Source: Vibrio gallaecicus
GTDB lineage: Bacteria > Pseudomonadota > Gammaproteobacteria > Enterobacterales > Vibrionaceae
DNA length: 64,000 nt
Assembly (NCBI RefSeq): GCF_024347495.1
Contig: NZ_AP025490.1
Span: forward strand, 2,666,001 to 2,730,000
Direction: 5' to 3'
Shown piece by piece: positions 9,854 to 18,254 of this stretch (the stretch's first letter is position 1; the number at the start of each line of letters is the position of its first letter). Both the position numbers and the translations under genes were made by a program. Under the pieces are notes generated by a model that did no database searches, had not been told where the DNA came from, and saw only the letters and a list, made by a program, of their open reading frames with translations.

Positions 9854-10467
9854 AGATAGAAGTTAGTGCCTTTCTTCACTGAAAGTTTATTAATGTATCA
9901 ATAAACCTCAGTTATTTAACTTGGTAAATTAACATGGATTTATATGAATTTATCACCCATCAAAAAACTCTAATTTCCGTTATTTAGCTTAATAACCCTA
10001 CTCATTACTCGAGTTTGCGAACTTAGTCACGACAGAACGGCAGATTTAATTTTTCAAGATAAATTAACGAAAATTCATTAAGTGACCTTGATCTACAAAT
10101 ACTTGCAATTACAAAAAAGCCTCAAAATACAGAGATCAACAAGTAAGTAACCACTTACAGATATAATTCACCCAACACCTTATTGCGACACATATCAACA
10201 CGGCAGTTTGGCTCACTTTTCAACCAAACTTAATGTTTTTAACGAGAATAACGAGACGAGAGGTGCTTTTGACGTTTTTAACGTAAATCTAGTTTGCCAA
10301 ATCTCTCCATTCGGTGTTTTCTAAGGGTGCCCAAGGCCTACAGGCCACTCTTAACGCTTCAAGAGGAAGCGAAAATCTAAGAGGTAGGCCTTAAAAAGAA
10401 TGTGTCTTGTTAGATTAGATAACATTCAATCCATTAGTGAAATGAAAGCAAATAGTAAGGAACAGCT
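9854..10467 (+). promoter_or_regulatory. Chitobiose operon control region
   Basis: A 614-bp AT-rich stretch with no credible gene. Visible elements are: a 7-bp inverted repeat GTTTATT/AATAAAC (9885-9906) inside a LuxR/HapR-like 22-mer; a CRP-like half site AGTGACCTTGATCTAC (10081-10096); GTAAGT-N4-ACTTAC (10143-10158); AGTTTGG/CCAAACT (10205-10230); and a direct repeat GTTTTTAACG at 10235-10244 and 10274-10283. A weak core promoter candidate is TTGACG (10269-10274) with TAGTTT (10290-10295) at 15-bp spacing, as might suit activator dependence. In V. cholerae, ChiS and SlmA activate this promoter directly. Which of these sites they would use here is inference. Confidence 0.6.
10333..10392 (+). 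promoter_or_regulatory. Nested hairpin in the chitobiose operon leader
   Basis: Three perfect stems nest in 60 bases. The outer is AAGGCCTAC (10333-10341) with GTAGGCCTT (10384-10392). The middle is CTCTTA (10348-10353) with TAAGAG (10378-10383). The inner is CGCTTC (10355-10360) with GAAGCG (10366-10371). No T-run follows on either strand, so it is not a simple terminator. It ends 75 bp before the binding-protein start and most likely lies in the 5' untranslated region. I know of no named riboswitch with this shape. Confidence 0.6.
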
Positions 10468-12150
10468 ATGCTTGCCAATATAAAAAAAACAGCACTAGCA
10501 ACAGCAATTATTGCAACTGCTACGACAGGTTTTGCATCAGTAGCAACCGCTGCAGAACGCAGTGAACTGACTATCCACCCGAAGGAATTTACTACTTTCG
10601 TACGTAACTTTAACCCGTACTTAGGTGCTACTAACCTTCATACAACAACTGACTTCTTATATGAGCCTCTTGTTGTATTTAACGAAATGCACGGTAACAC
10701 GCCGGTTTTCCGCTTAGCTGAAAACTACAAAATGTCTGATGACTTGATGAGCGTGACTTTCGACATTCGTAAAGGTGTTAAATGGTCTGATGGCGAAACA
10801 TTCTCTGCTGATGATGTTGTTTTTTCTTTCAACCTAGTAAAAAACAAGCCTGAGCTTGACCAAAGTGGTATCAACTCTTGGGTTTCTAGCGTTGAGAAAC
10901 TGAACGATAACCAAGTTCGCTTCCGTCTAACTGAAGCAAACTCAAATGTGCCTTACGAAATTGCTAAAGTACCTGTAGTACCTAAGCATATTTGGAAAGA
11001 CATCAAAGATCCTGCAACGTTTACTAATGAAAACCCAGTAGGTTCAGGTCCGTTCACTGAAATTGATACTTTCACAGCTCAACTTTACATTCAGTGTGAA
11101 AACCCGAATTACTGGGATGCTGATAACCTAGACGTTGACTGTTTACGTGTACCTCAAATCGCTAACAATGACCAATTCCTTGGTAAAGTTGTAAACAGCG
11201 AAATGGACTGGACGTCTTCATTCGTACCAGACATTGATCGTACATACGCTGCTGCAAGTCCTAAACACCACTACTGGTACCCGCCAGCAGGTACTCAAGC
11301 ATTCGTAGTTAACTTCAAGCACCCAGACGCTGCTAAAAACGAAGCGCTAAGCAATGTTGACTTCCGTCGTGCATTCTCTATGGCTCTTGACCGTCAAACA
11401 ATCATCGACATCGCATTCTACGGTGGCGGTACAGTGAATGACTTCGCATCTGGTCTAGGTTACGCATTCGAAGCATGGTCTGACGAAAAGACTCACAACA
11501 AGTACAAAGGCTTCAACACGTACAATGCTGAAGGTGCTAAAGACCTTCTAGCAAAAGCTGGCTTTAAAGATGTCAACAAAGATGGCTTTGTTGACACTCC
11601 ATCTGGTAAGTCGTTCGAGCTAATGATTCAATCGCCAAACGGCTGGACTGATTTCAACAACACAGTTCAACTAGCAGTAGAGCAATTGAATGAAATCGGT
11701 ATTAAAGCGAAAGCTCGTACACCTGATTTCTCTGTATACAACCAAGCGATGCTTGAGGGTACATACGACGTAGCTTACACAAACTACTTCCACGGTGCTG
11801 ATCCATACACTTACTGGAACAGTGCTTACAACTCAGCACTACAATCTGGTGATGGTATGCCTCGTTTCGCGATGCACTACTATGAAAACAGCAAACTAGA
11901 CGGTCTTCTAAACAGCTTCTACAAGACAGCTGATAAGAACGAACAGCTAGAAATTGCACATGGTATTCAACGTATCATCGCTGAAGATCAAGTAACAGTT
12001 CCTGTTCTATCTGGTGCTTACATGTTCCAGTACAACACAACTCGCTTTACGGGTTGGTGGAACGAAGAAAATCCAAAAGGCCGTCCAAACATTTGGGCTG
12101 GTATCCCAGAGCGTCTACTTCATGTACTGGACCTAAAACCAGTTAAATAA
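10468..12150 (+). CDS. cbp: Periplasmic chitooligosaccharide-binding protein (CBP)
   Basis: A 560-residue SBP_bac_5 (DppA/OppA-type) periplasmic protein that binds (GlcNAc)n for the ABC importer encoded downstream. In V. cholerae it also represses ChiS when unliganded. The signal peptide is MLANIKKTALATAII... with cleavage expected near VATA-A (residues 28-29). The family features YEPLVVF, the FDIRKGVKWSDG strand and NPVGSGPF are present. The ribosome binding site is AAGGA, 6 bases before ATG. It is first in the operon, 667 bp after chiS, and is followed by two hairpins that probably set its transcript above that of the permeases. Peptide binding would be the alternative, but the neighbours make chitobiose much likelier. 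Confidence 0.94.
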   Translation: MLANIKKTALATAIIATATTGFASVATAAERSELTIHPKEFTTFVRNFNPYLGATNLHTTTDFLYEPLVVFNEMHGNTPVFRLAENYKMSDDLMSVTFDIRKGVKWSDGETFSADDVVFSFNLVKNKPELDQSGINSWVSSVEKLNDNQVRFRLTEANSNVPYEIAKVPVVPKHIWKDIKDPATFTNENPVGSGPFTEIDTFTAQLYIQCENPNYWDADNLDVDCLRVPQIANNDQFLGKVVNSEMDWTSSFVPDIDRTYAAASPKHHYWYPPAGTQAFVVNFKHPDAAKNEALSNVDFRRAFSMALDRQTIIDIAFYGGGTVNDFASGLGYAFEAWSDEKTHNKYKGFNTYNAEGAKDLLAKAGFKDVNKDGFVDTPSGKSFELMIQSPNGWTDFNNTVQLAVEQLNEIGIKAKARTPDFSVYNQAMLEGTYDVAYTNYFHGADPYTYWNSAYNSALQSGDGMPRFAMHYYENSKLDGLLNSFYKTADKNEQLEIAHGIQRIIAEDQVTVPVLSGAYMFQYNTTRFTGWWNEENPKGRPNIWAGIPERLLHVLDLKPVK

Positions 12151-12167
12151 GTAATCGTTCAATCTTG

Positions 12168-12248
12168 GCGGCGTAACTTCTTACGCCGCTTATAAAAATC
12201 CCCCGCAGTCTTAATTGAATGTATGGCGCTTGTCGTCAGGGGGTTTTT
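12168..12248 (+). terminator. Tandem hairpins between cbp and the permease genes (attenuator)
   Basis: The first hairpin is a perfect 9-bp stem (12168-12176 with 12181-12189, CTTC loop) without a T-run. The second pairs CCCCC at 12200-12204 with GGGGG at 12239-12243 across a 34-base loop and ends in TTTTT (12244-12248), with flanking A/T pairs. The permease gene starts 72 bp later. This resembles the stabilising or partially terminating elements found after binding-protein genes in sugar operons, and suggests cbp is expressed in excess of the transporter. Confidence 0.65.
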
Positions 12249-12320
12249 CGTTCCAAATTTCGCTAGGAACGACCTGAAACCAGAAACAGGGAAACAATCT
12301 GGGTGAGTAAGGTGTGAGTT

Positions 12321-13307
12321 ATGGGTTATTTTTTAAGACGTTTGTCATTTTATTTTGTCGCGCTGTTAGTTGCTGCGACGTTAAACTTTATTATTCCGCG
12401 AGCAATGCCTGGTGACCCAGTTACCATGATGTTTGCTAACGCTTCAGTTCAAGTAACACCAGAGCGTATCGCTGCCATGAAAGAGCTTCTTGGCTTTGTA
12501 GATGGCGGATTACTTGTTCAATACATCGCATACATGAAAAACATTCTAAGCTGGGAGCTTGGTACATCTATCCAATTTTACCCGCTTTCAGTTAATACAC
12601 TTCTAGGTGGAGCATTTGGTTGGTCTCTATTCCTAGCCGGTACAGCTGTAATCTTGTCATTCTCGATCGGCTCAATACTCGGTATTTTTGCTGCTTGGCG
12701 CCGTGGTAGTAAGTACGACACATTTGTTACTCCAGGGATGCTTGTTATTCAAGCTGTTCCTCAGGTTGTTATCGCAATGCTTGCGATGTTCACTTTCGCA
12801 ATCGGATTAAAATGGTTCCCGACTGGTTACGCTTATACCGCAGGTACTCTACCTGACTGGACAAGCTGGGAATTCATCAAAGATGTCTTATACCACGCAG
12901 CTCTTCCTCTATTTTGTGCTTCTGTCGTTCAAATTGGTGGCTTCTTAGTAAACATGCGTAACAACATGATCAACTTACTGGCTGAAGACTACATCACAAT
13001 GGCTAAAGGTAAGGGGCTAAGTGAAAACCGAGTGGTATTCAACTACGCAGCTCGAAACGCAATGCTACCAAGTGTAACGGCTTTATCTATGTCTCTTGGT
13101 ATGGCAATTGGTGGTCAGCTTATCATCGAAATCATCTTTAACTACCCAGGTCTAGGCAGCGTTCTTTTCAACGCAATCACAGCTCGTGACTACCAAGTTC
13201 TACAAGGTCAGTTACTTATCATGACGCTATTTATGCTGTTCTTTAACTTACTAGCAGACATGCTTTACGTTGTACTTGACCCTCGCCTACGTAAGGGAGG
13301 TAAATAA
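12321..13307 (+). CDS. Chitobiose ABC transporter permease 1 (DppB/OppB-type)
   Basis: A 328-residue inner-membrane permease of the oligopeptide type. Its N-terminal helix carries the family's LNFIIPRAMPGDPV motif. About six helices follow, and the EAA-like cytoplasmic loop (MAKGKGLSENRVVFNYAARNAMLP) contacts the ATPases. It pairs with permease 2, which starts 2 bp downstream. The ribosome binding site is AAGGTG. It imports (GlcNAc)2 captured by CBP. Confidence 0.92.
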   Translation: MGYFLRRLSFYFVALLVAATLNFIIPRAMPGDPVTMMFANASVQVTPERIAAMKELLGFVDGGLLVQYIAYMKNILSWELGTSIQFYPLSVNTLLGGAFGWSLFLAGTAVILSFSIGSILGIFAAWRRGSKYDTFVTPGMLVIQAVPQVVIAMLAMFTFAIGLKWFPTGYAYTAGTLPDWTSWEFIKDVLYHAALPLFCASVVQIGGFLVNMRNNMINLLAEDYITMAKGKGLSENRVVFNYAARNAMLPSVTALSMSLGMAIGGQLIIEIIFNYPGLGSVLFNAITARDYQVLQGQLLIMTLFMLFFNLLADMLYVVLDPRLRKGGK

Positions 13308-13309
13308 TC

Positions 13310-14335
13310 ATGAAAGGTATTATCAAACTAATTTGGGGAAACCCTGTAGCACTAGTTGGTGTTGTGATTCTAAGCGTATTTTTATTCATCGCTTTAGCAG
13401 CTCCACTGGTTACTAAGCACGCTCCTGATAAGCGAACGGGCAACCCACATGAATACCCAGGTTTTGTTGTTAAATCAGCACAAGCTAACCCAGATGGTTG
13501 GATTGCTACAAACCTAGCAGATGACCGACGTACACTAATCATGTCGAAAAAAGCAGACCATGTATTAGGCACTTCTCGTATGGGTCGTGATATCTGGTCA
13601 CAAGTGGCTTACGGTGCACGAGTTTCTCTAGCGGTAGGTTTTGGTGCAGGTCTAACAGTTTGTTTCTTCGCAACGGTAATAGGAGTTTCCGCTGGCTACT
13701 TCGGTGGTCGTGTTGATGACATCTTAACCGCGGCAATGAACATCATGTTGGTTATCCCTCAATACCCGCTTCTATTCGTAGTAGCAGCATTTGTCGGGGA
13801 GGCTGGTCCATTAACCATTGCATTGATAATTGGGTGTACATCCTGGGCTTGGGGCGCACGTGTTGTCCGCTCACAAACCTTAGCCTTACGTGAGAAAGAA
13901 TTTGTTAAAGCAGCTGAAGTTCTAGGTGAATCATCATTCCGAATTATCTTTGTGGAAATTCTTCCAAACCTAATTTCGATTGTAGGTGCGAGCTTCATTG
14001 GCTCTGTAATGTACGCAATCATGATGGAAGCAACTATCTCATTCTTAGGTCTTGGTGACCCGAATACAATTAGCTGGGGCATCATGCTGTACAACGTACA
14101 GACATCATCTTCAATGCTGATTGGCGCATGGTGGGAATTACTGGCTCCTTGTATCGCCCTGACATTCCTTGTAACAGGACTGGCGCTACTTAACTTCGCT
14201 GTTGATGAAATTGCTAACCCGCAATTACGTTCACACAAAGGTATGAAACGCTGGAAGAAACTAGCGGCACAAGACAAGTCTGAGCGTGAGCCAGAACTAC
14301 CACCACAAAATGCACTTTGGAGCGGAGATAAATAA
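13310..14335 (+). CDS. Chitobiose ABC transporter permease 2 (DppC/OppC-type)
   Basis: A 341-residue permease with an N-terminal helix (residues 12-34), an extracytoplasmic insert containing the OppC-like HVLGTSRMGRDIWSQ segment (residues 84-98), and five more helices. Its EAA loop reads RSQTLALREKEFVKAAEVLGES. The C-terminal tail is long, charged and cytoplasmic. It lies 2 bp from both its upstream and downstream neighbours, implying tight co-translation. It is the second half of the chitobiose channel. Confidence 0.92.
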   Translation: MKGIIKLIWGNPVALVGVVILSVFLFIALAAPLVTKHAPDKRTGNPHEYPGFVVKSAQANPDGWIATNLADDRRTLIMSKKADHVLGTSRMGRDIWSQVAYGARVSLAVGFGAGLTVCFFATVIGVSAGYFGGRVDDILTAAMNIMLVIPQYPLLFVVAAFVGEAGPLTIALIIGCTSWAWGARVVRSQTLALREKEFVKAAEVLGESSFRIIFVEILPNLISIVGASFIGSVMYAIMMEATISFLGLGDPNTISWGIMLYNVQTSSSMLIGAWWELLAPCIALTFLVTGLALLNFAVDEIANPQLRSHKGMKRWKKLAAQDKSEREPELPPQNALWSGDK

Positions 14336-14337
14336 TC

Positions 14338-15318
14338 ATGTCTAATCCACTAATTTCTGTCCGCAACTTATGCGTAGACTACATTACTGAAGCTGGCGAT
14401 GTCCGAGCTTGTAACAATGTTAGCTTTGATATTGCCCCTGGTGAAGTCCTAGGGCTAGCTGGAGAATCTGGATGTGGTAAATCCACTGTCGCTTTCTCTC
14501 TGATGCGCCTCCATAAGCCGCCAGCATTCATTTCAAGCGGTGAGGTTATTTTCAACGGTGAAAATATCCTGGAGTACAGCGATGACCGTATGCAAGCGTT
14601 CCGCTGGAGCGAAATGTCGATGGTTTTCCAAAGTGCGATGAATGCGCTAAACCCTGTATTGCCAATGGCTGAGCAGTTCTGTGACGTAATCATGCGCCAC
14701 ACGAGCATGACTCGTGAGCAAGCGCTAAAGCGTGCTGGTCAATTACTTGAAATCGTTGATATTCACCCTAGTCGATTAACCGATTACCCACACCAGTTCT
14801 CTGGTGGTATGCGTCAACGCTTGGTAATTGCCATTGCATTAGCACTGAACCCAAAACTGATCATCATGGATGAACCAACAACAGCACTAGACGTTGTAGT
14901 TCAGCGTGAGATTCTTCAAAAGATCTACGCGCTTAAAGAAGAGTTCGGTTTCTCGATTCTATTCATCACGCATGACTTGTCTCTAATGGTCGAGTTCTCT
15001 GACCGTATCGGCATCATGTATTCAGGTGAGTTAATCGAAGTGGCTAATTCACAGGATATTTTAGAAAACCCTTATCACCCGTATACCAAAGGGCTGGGAA
15101 GTTCATTCCCTCCTCTTACGGGGCCAAAAACCAAACTAGCCGGCATTCCAGGTAACCCTCTAAATTTACTAGAGATACCACAAGGCTGCCGCTTCCAAGC
15201 TCGTTGCGACCGTGTACATGAAGCATGCACCAAAGTCCCGACAACATTGCGCACTATTGACCCAGGGCACTTATCAAACTGCCATTTATACGGCGAAATA
15301 GCACATAGCAAACTATAG
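14338..15318 (+). CDS. Chitobiose ABC transporter ATP-binding protein 1 (DppD/OppD-type)
   Basis: A 326-residue ATPase. Walker A GESGCGKST is at residues 42-50, signature FSGGMRQR and Walker B LIIMDEPT follow, and the H-loop is in FITHDLSL. The C-terminal extension carries the cysteines (C..RC..C..C) typical of oligopeptide-type ATPases. It energises import through the two permeases with ATPase 2. A 108-bp gap containing a GAAA-tetraloop hairpin separates it from ATPase 2. Confidence 0.93.
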   Translation: MSNPLISVRNLCVDYITEAGDVRACNNVSFDIAPGEVLGLAGESGCGKSTVAFSLMRLHKPPAFISSGEVIFNGENILEYSDDRMQAFRWSEMSMVFQSAMNALNPVLPMAEQFCDVIMRHTSMTREQALKRAGQLLEIVDIHPSRLTDYPHQFSGGMRQRLVIAIALALNPKLIIMDEPTTALDVVVQREILQKIYALKEEFGFSILFITHDLSLMVEFSDRIGIMYSGELIEVANSQDILENPYHPYTKGLGSSFPPLTGPKTKLAGIPGNPLNLLEIPQGCRFQARCDRVHEACTKVPTTLRTIDPGHLSNCHLYGEIAHSKL

Positions 15319-15332
15319 CTTAGCGAGAAGAT

Positions 15333-15396
15333 AGCTTGTCCGCTGGAAACGGCGGATATAACAACTAGCGAGCATAAAGCCGCAATAGAACAAGCT
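15333..15396 (+). promoter_or_regulatory. Intercistronic hairpins between the two ATPase genes
   Basis: TCCGCTG (15339-15345) pairs with CGGCGGA (15350-15356) around a GAAA tetraloop. An outer repeat AGCTTGT (15333-15339) could alternatively pair with ACAAGCT (15390-15396), sharing one base with the first stem. There is no U-tract. TAGCGAG occurs twice (15321-15327 and 15366-15372). A role in mRNA processing or stability is inferred. Confidence 0.5.
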
Positions 15397-15426
15397 TGGT
15401 AGTAATAAGGATTTCTGGAGACAATT

Positions 15427-16422
15427 ATGAGCAAAGAATTCGGTCAATTATTGGTAGAAGGCAAGAATGTCGTAAAAGACTTCCCAATAAGCAGTACCAC
15501 CATACAAACCCCTATGATGCGTGCAATCAATGACGTGTCTTTCAAAATGTATAAAAGCCGCGGTTTGGCTGTAGTTGGTGAATCCGGCTCAGGTAAATCA
15601 ACAACGGCTAAAATGATTGCCAAAATGTACGCTCCATCAGGCGGAACCATTGAGTACAAAGGTCGTGATATACAAGATATTTCAAGTAGAAAAGATCTTA
15701 TGCACTACCGCGAAGGTGTGCAGATGGTTTGGCAAGACCCGTTTGGCTCTCTAAACCCAACTCACAATATTTTTCACCACATTGCTCGTCCACTGCTTAT
15801 CCATAAGAAAGTGACTCCGGGTAATAAGAAAGAGCTTGAAGAGCGAGTTTACGATCTTCTTGAGCAAGTTGGTCTTGTTCCGCCAAAAGAAACCGCAGAA
15901 AAGTACCCTCACCAGCTTTCTGGCGGTCAACGTCAACGTGTCAACTTGGCTCGTAACATTGCAGTCGGAGCTGAGGTTGTTTTAGCGGATGAACCGACAT
16001 CAATGCTAGATGTATCGATTCGAGCTGGTGTTTTAAACTTAATGGAAGAAATGAAGTTTGAGAAACAAATGTCTCTGCTTTATATCACTCACGACATCGC
16101 AACGGCACGTTACATTGCTGAAGACCTTTCAGTTATGTATGTCGGTCACATGGTTGAATGGGGCGATACTGATGACGTCATCGCTAATCCACAACACCCA
16201 TACACTCAACTTCTTGTTTCAGCAGTGCCAGATCCTAAAAAGTCGATCCATGAAAAACTTGCAGGTAACAAAGGTGAAATTCCTCTTTGGACACCAGAAT
16301 CAGCAGGTTGTCCTTTCGCAGGTCGTTGTACTCAAGTCATGGATAAATGTAAAGAACGCTTACCAGGTGTCACTCAATTAGCTGATAACCACTTTGTACG
16401 CTGCTACTTGCACGAAAGCTAA
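15427..16422 (+). CDS. Chitobiose ABC transporter ATP-binding protein 2 (DppF/OppF-type)
   Basis: A 331-residue ATPase with Walker A GESGSGKST, signature LSGGQRQR, Walker B VVLADEPTS and a switch histidine in YITHDIAT. The C-terminal CPFAGRC...CYLHE extension is of the oligopeptide-ATPase kind. It completes the CBP-dependent importer. The ATG follows GGAG. Ends 93 bp before the glycosidase genes. Confidence 0.93.
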   Translation: MSKEFGQLLVEGKNVVKDFPISSTTIQTPMMRAINDVSFKMYKSRGLAVVGESGSGKSTTAKMIAKMYAPSGGTIEYKGRDIQDISSRKDLMHYREGVQMVWQDPFGSLNPTHNIFHHIARPLLIHKKVTPGNKKELEERVYDLLEQVGLVPPKETAEKYPHQLSGGQRQRVNLARNIAVGAEVVLADEPTSMLDVSIRAGVLNLMEEMKFEKQMSLLYITHDIATARYIAEDLSVMYVGHMVEWGDTDDVIANPQHPYTQLLVSAVPDPKKSIHEKLAGNKGEIPLWTPESAGCPFAGRCTQVMDKCKERLPGVTQLADNHFVRCYLHES

Positions 16423-16432
16423 CATTAAATCC

Positions 16433-16456
16433 AGTTAGGGCTTAACCGCCCTAACT
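16433..16456 (+). promoter_or_regulatory. Hairpin between transporter and glycosidase genes
   Basis: A perfect 9-bp stem AGTTAGGGC (16433-16441) with GCCCTAACT (16448-16456) and a 6-base loop. It is followed by ATTTGTATCC, not a T-run, so it is a weak terminator at most. It marks the switch from import to catabolic genes. Confidence 0.5.
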
Positions 16457-16515
16457 ATTTGTATCCAAAATAAAAGTACCTAGCCAAAAGAAACTAGGAC
16501 TGTCGGAGAATATTG

Positions 16516-18252
16516 ATGCAGTTACTCACTAACCATATTGGCTATGAATCTAGCGGCTTTAAACAAGCGATTCTACAAACCCAAAAAGAGCGCTTATCAA
16601 GCCATTCAGTATTGCTCGTATGTGCTGATGACCACGTGACTGTAGACACTTTTGAATTGGTTAAAAGTGGTCAGGTTGCTAATTGGCATCAAGGGCAGTT
16701 TTATACCATAGATTTTACCGCTATTTCTAAGATTGGCCGCTATTACCTACGTTTCGATAATTTACGTTCTGAAGTGTTTTCTATTAGTGAAAACTTGCTT
16801 ATCGACTCGACATTCTCTGATGTTCTACATTATTTCAAATCACAGCGATGCGGTGGGATCTTTGATAAAAAAGATCAGCACGCCAAACTGCTGAATTCGG
16901 ACACTCACGTTGATGTACGTGGAGGTTGGTATGACGCATCCGGTGATGTGAGTAAATATTTCAGCCATTTATCTTACGCGAACTATCTAAACCCGCAGCA
17001 GATTCCAATGGTTGTTTGGAATATGTTGAAGAGTTTAACACTTACAAGTGAACACACTCTTTTTCCGAAATTTTCCACAACTCGCCTAACCGAAGAAGCA
17101 CTTTTCGGTGCTGACTTTTTAGTCAGAATGCAAAGCCCAGATGGCTACTTTTACATGACTGTTTTTGATAAGTGGAGCAAAGATATCGAACAAAGAGATA
17201 TCTGCGCATATGCGACTCAAGAAGGTCATAAAACAGATGATTACCAATCAGGGTTTCGCCAAGGCGCTGGTGTTGCAATTGCAGCTTTAGCATCTGCATC
17301 GGCTTTAGAAGTGTCTGGTGAATTCTCCAGCCTAGAATACCTAGACGCTGCAGAACGTGGTTACTGCCACCTGAAAGAGTACAACCTTCAGTATTTAAAT
17401 GATGGTGTAGAAAACATCATTGATGAGTATTGCGCACTGCTGGCTTCCACAGAACTTCATCGCGTAACTGAAAAGGAAGAATACCTTTTAGAAGCAAGAG
17501 TTTGGGCTAAACGCTTAATAAACCGTCAAATGACAGACCGTAATTTCAATCACTTCTGGTCAGCAAACTCAGACGGTAGTCGCCCTTATTTCCACGCTGC
17601 AGAAGCGGGTCTACCTGTCATATCTTTATGCGAATTTGTCTCTATCGAAACCGATACAGAGTCCAAACAAGAAGCTATAAATGCCATTGAAAATGCATGC
17701 CATTTTGAAGTGTCAATTACCGATGCTGTAACGAATCCATTTGGCTACCCAAGACAATACGTCAAATCAGTTAATAGTGAAAAGAGAGACGCTTTCTTTG
17801 TCGCGCAAGACAATGAAACAGGCTATTGGTGGCAAGGTGAAAATGCACGTTTAGGGTCATTATCCTCTATGGCTTACCTAGCTCAACCACACATCCAAGA
17901 TCCAAAATTGAAACAGCGTTTATCTAAATTAGCGCAAAACAGCTTAGATTGGATTTTAGGTCTTAATCCGTACCACATGTGCATGTTAGACGGTCATGGA
18001 CATAATAACCCTGACTACCTGCCTAAGCTTGGTTTTTTCAATGCTAAAGGCGGTGTTTGTAACGGTATTACTGCTGGGTTCGACGACGAACAAGACATTG
18101 CATTTAACCCTCCTGGTCAAAAAGATGACATGCTTCAAAACTGGCGCTGGGGTGAGCAATGGATCCCTCATGGGGCTTGGTTCTTACTTGCAACTGCGTG
18201 TCAGTTTAACCACCTAACATCGAACAATCTCATTTCAAATAAGGAGCTATAA
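16516..18252 (+). CDS. GH9 family exo-beta-glucosaminidase
   Basis: A 578-residue glycoside hydrolase family 9 protein with an N-terminal Ig-like domain (about residues 1-90) and an (alpha/alpha)6 catalytic domain. The carboxylates are D140 and D144 in GGWYDASGD and probably E547 in WGEQWIP. There is no signal peptide, so it is cytoplasmic. Although GH9 is known for cellulases, the Vibrionaceae proteins of this operon have been reported as exo-beta-D-glucosaminidases. That fits the glucosamine kinase gene 2 bp downstream. The first possible codon is TTG at 16513, but the ATG at 16516 behind GGAG is preferred. It would release GlcN from partly deacetylated chitooligosaccharides. Confidence 0.88.
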   Translation: MQLLTNHIGYESSGFKQAILQTQKERLSSHSVLLVCADDHVTVDTFELVKSGQVANWHQGQFYTIDFTAISKIGRYYLRFDNLRSEVFSISENLLIDSTFSDVLHYFKSQRCGGIFDKKDQHAKLLNSDTHVDVRGGWYDASGDVSKYFSHLSYANYLNPQQIPMVVWNMLKSLTLTSEHTLFPKFSTTRLTEEALFGADFLVRMQSPDGYFYMTVFDKWSKDIEQRDICAYATQEGHKTDDYQSGFRQGAGVAIAALASASALEVSGEFSSLEYLDAAERGYCHLKEYNLQYLNDGVENIIDEYCALLASTELHRVTEKEEYLLEARVWAKRLINRQMTDRNFNHFWSANSDGSRPYFHAAEAGLPVISLCEFVSIETDTESKQEAINAIENACHFEVSITDAVTNPFGYPRQYVKSVNSEKRDAFFVAQDNETGYWWQGENARLGSLSSMAYLAQPHIQDPKLKQRLSKLAQNSLDWILGLNPYHMCMLDGHGHNNPDYLPKLGFFNAKGGVCNGITAGFDDEQDIAFNPPGQKDDMLQNWRWGEQWIPHGAWFLLATACQFNHLTSNNLISNKEL

Positions 18253-18254
18253 CC

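Noticed and set aside
10400..10483. 27-codon upstream frame (MCLVRLDN...) overlapping the start of cbp
   Set aside because: It begins soon after the leader hairpin and could in principle be a leader peptide, but its ribosome binding site is poor and its composition shows no regulatory codon run. Only ribosome profiling would revive it.
13759..14277. 172-codon open frame on the minus strand inside permease 2
   Set aside because: Antisense to a strongly supported ABC permease, with no ribosome binding site or recognisable domain. Long antisense frames are common opposite hydrophobic coding sequence.
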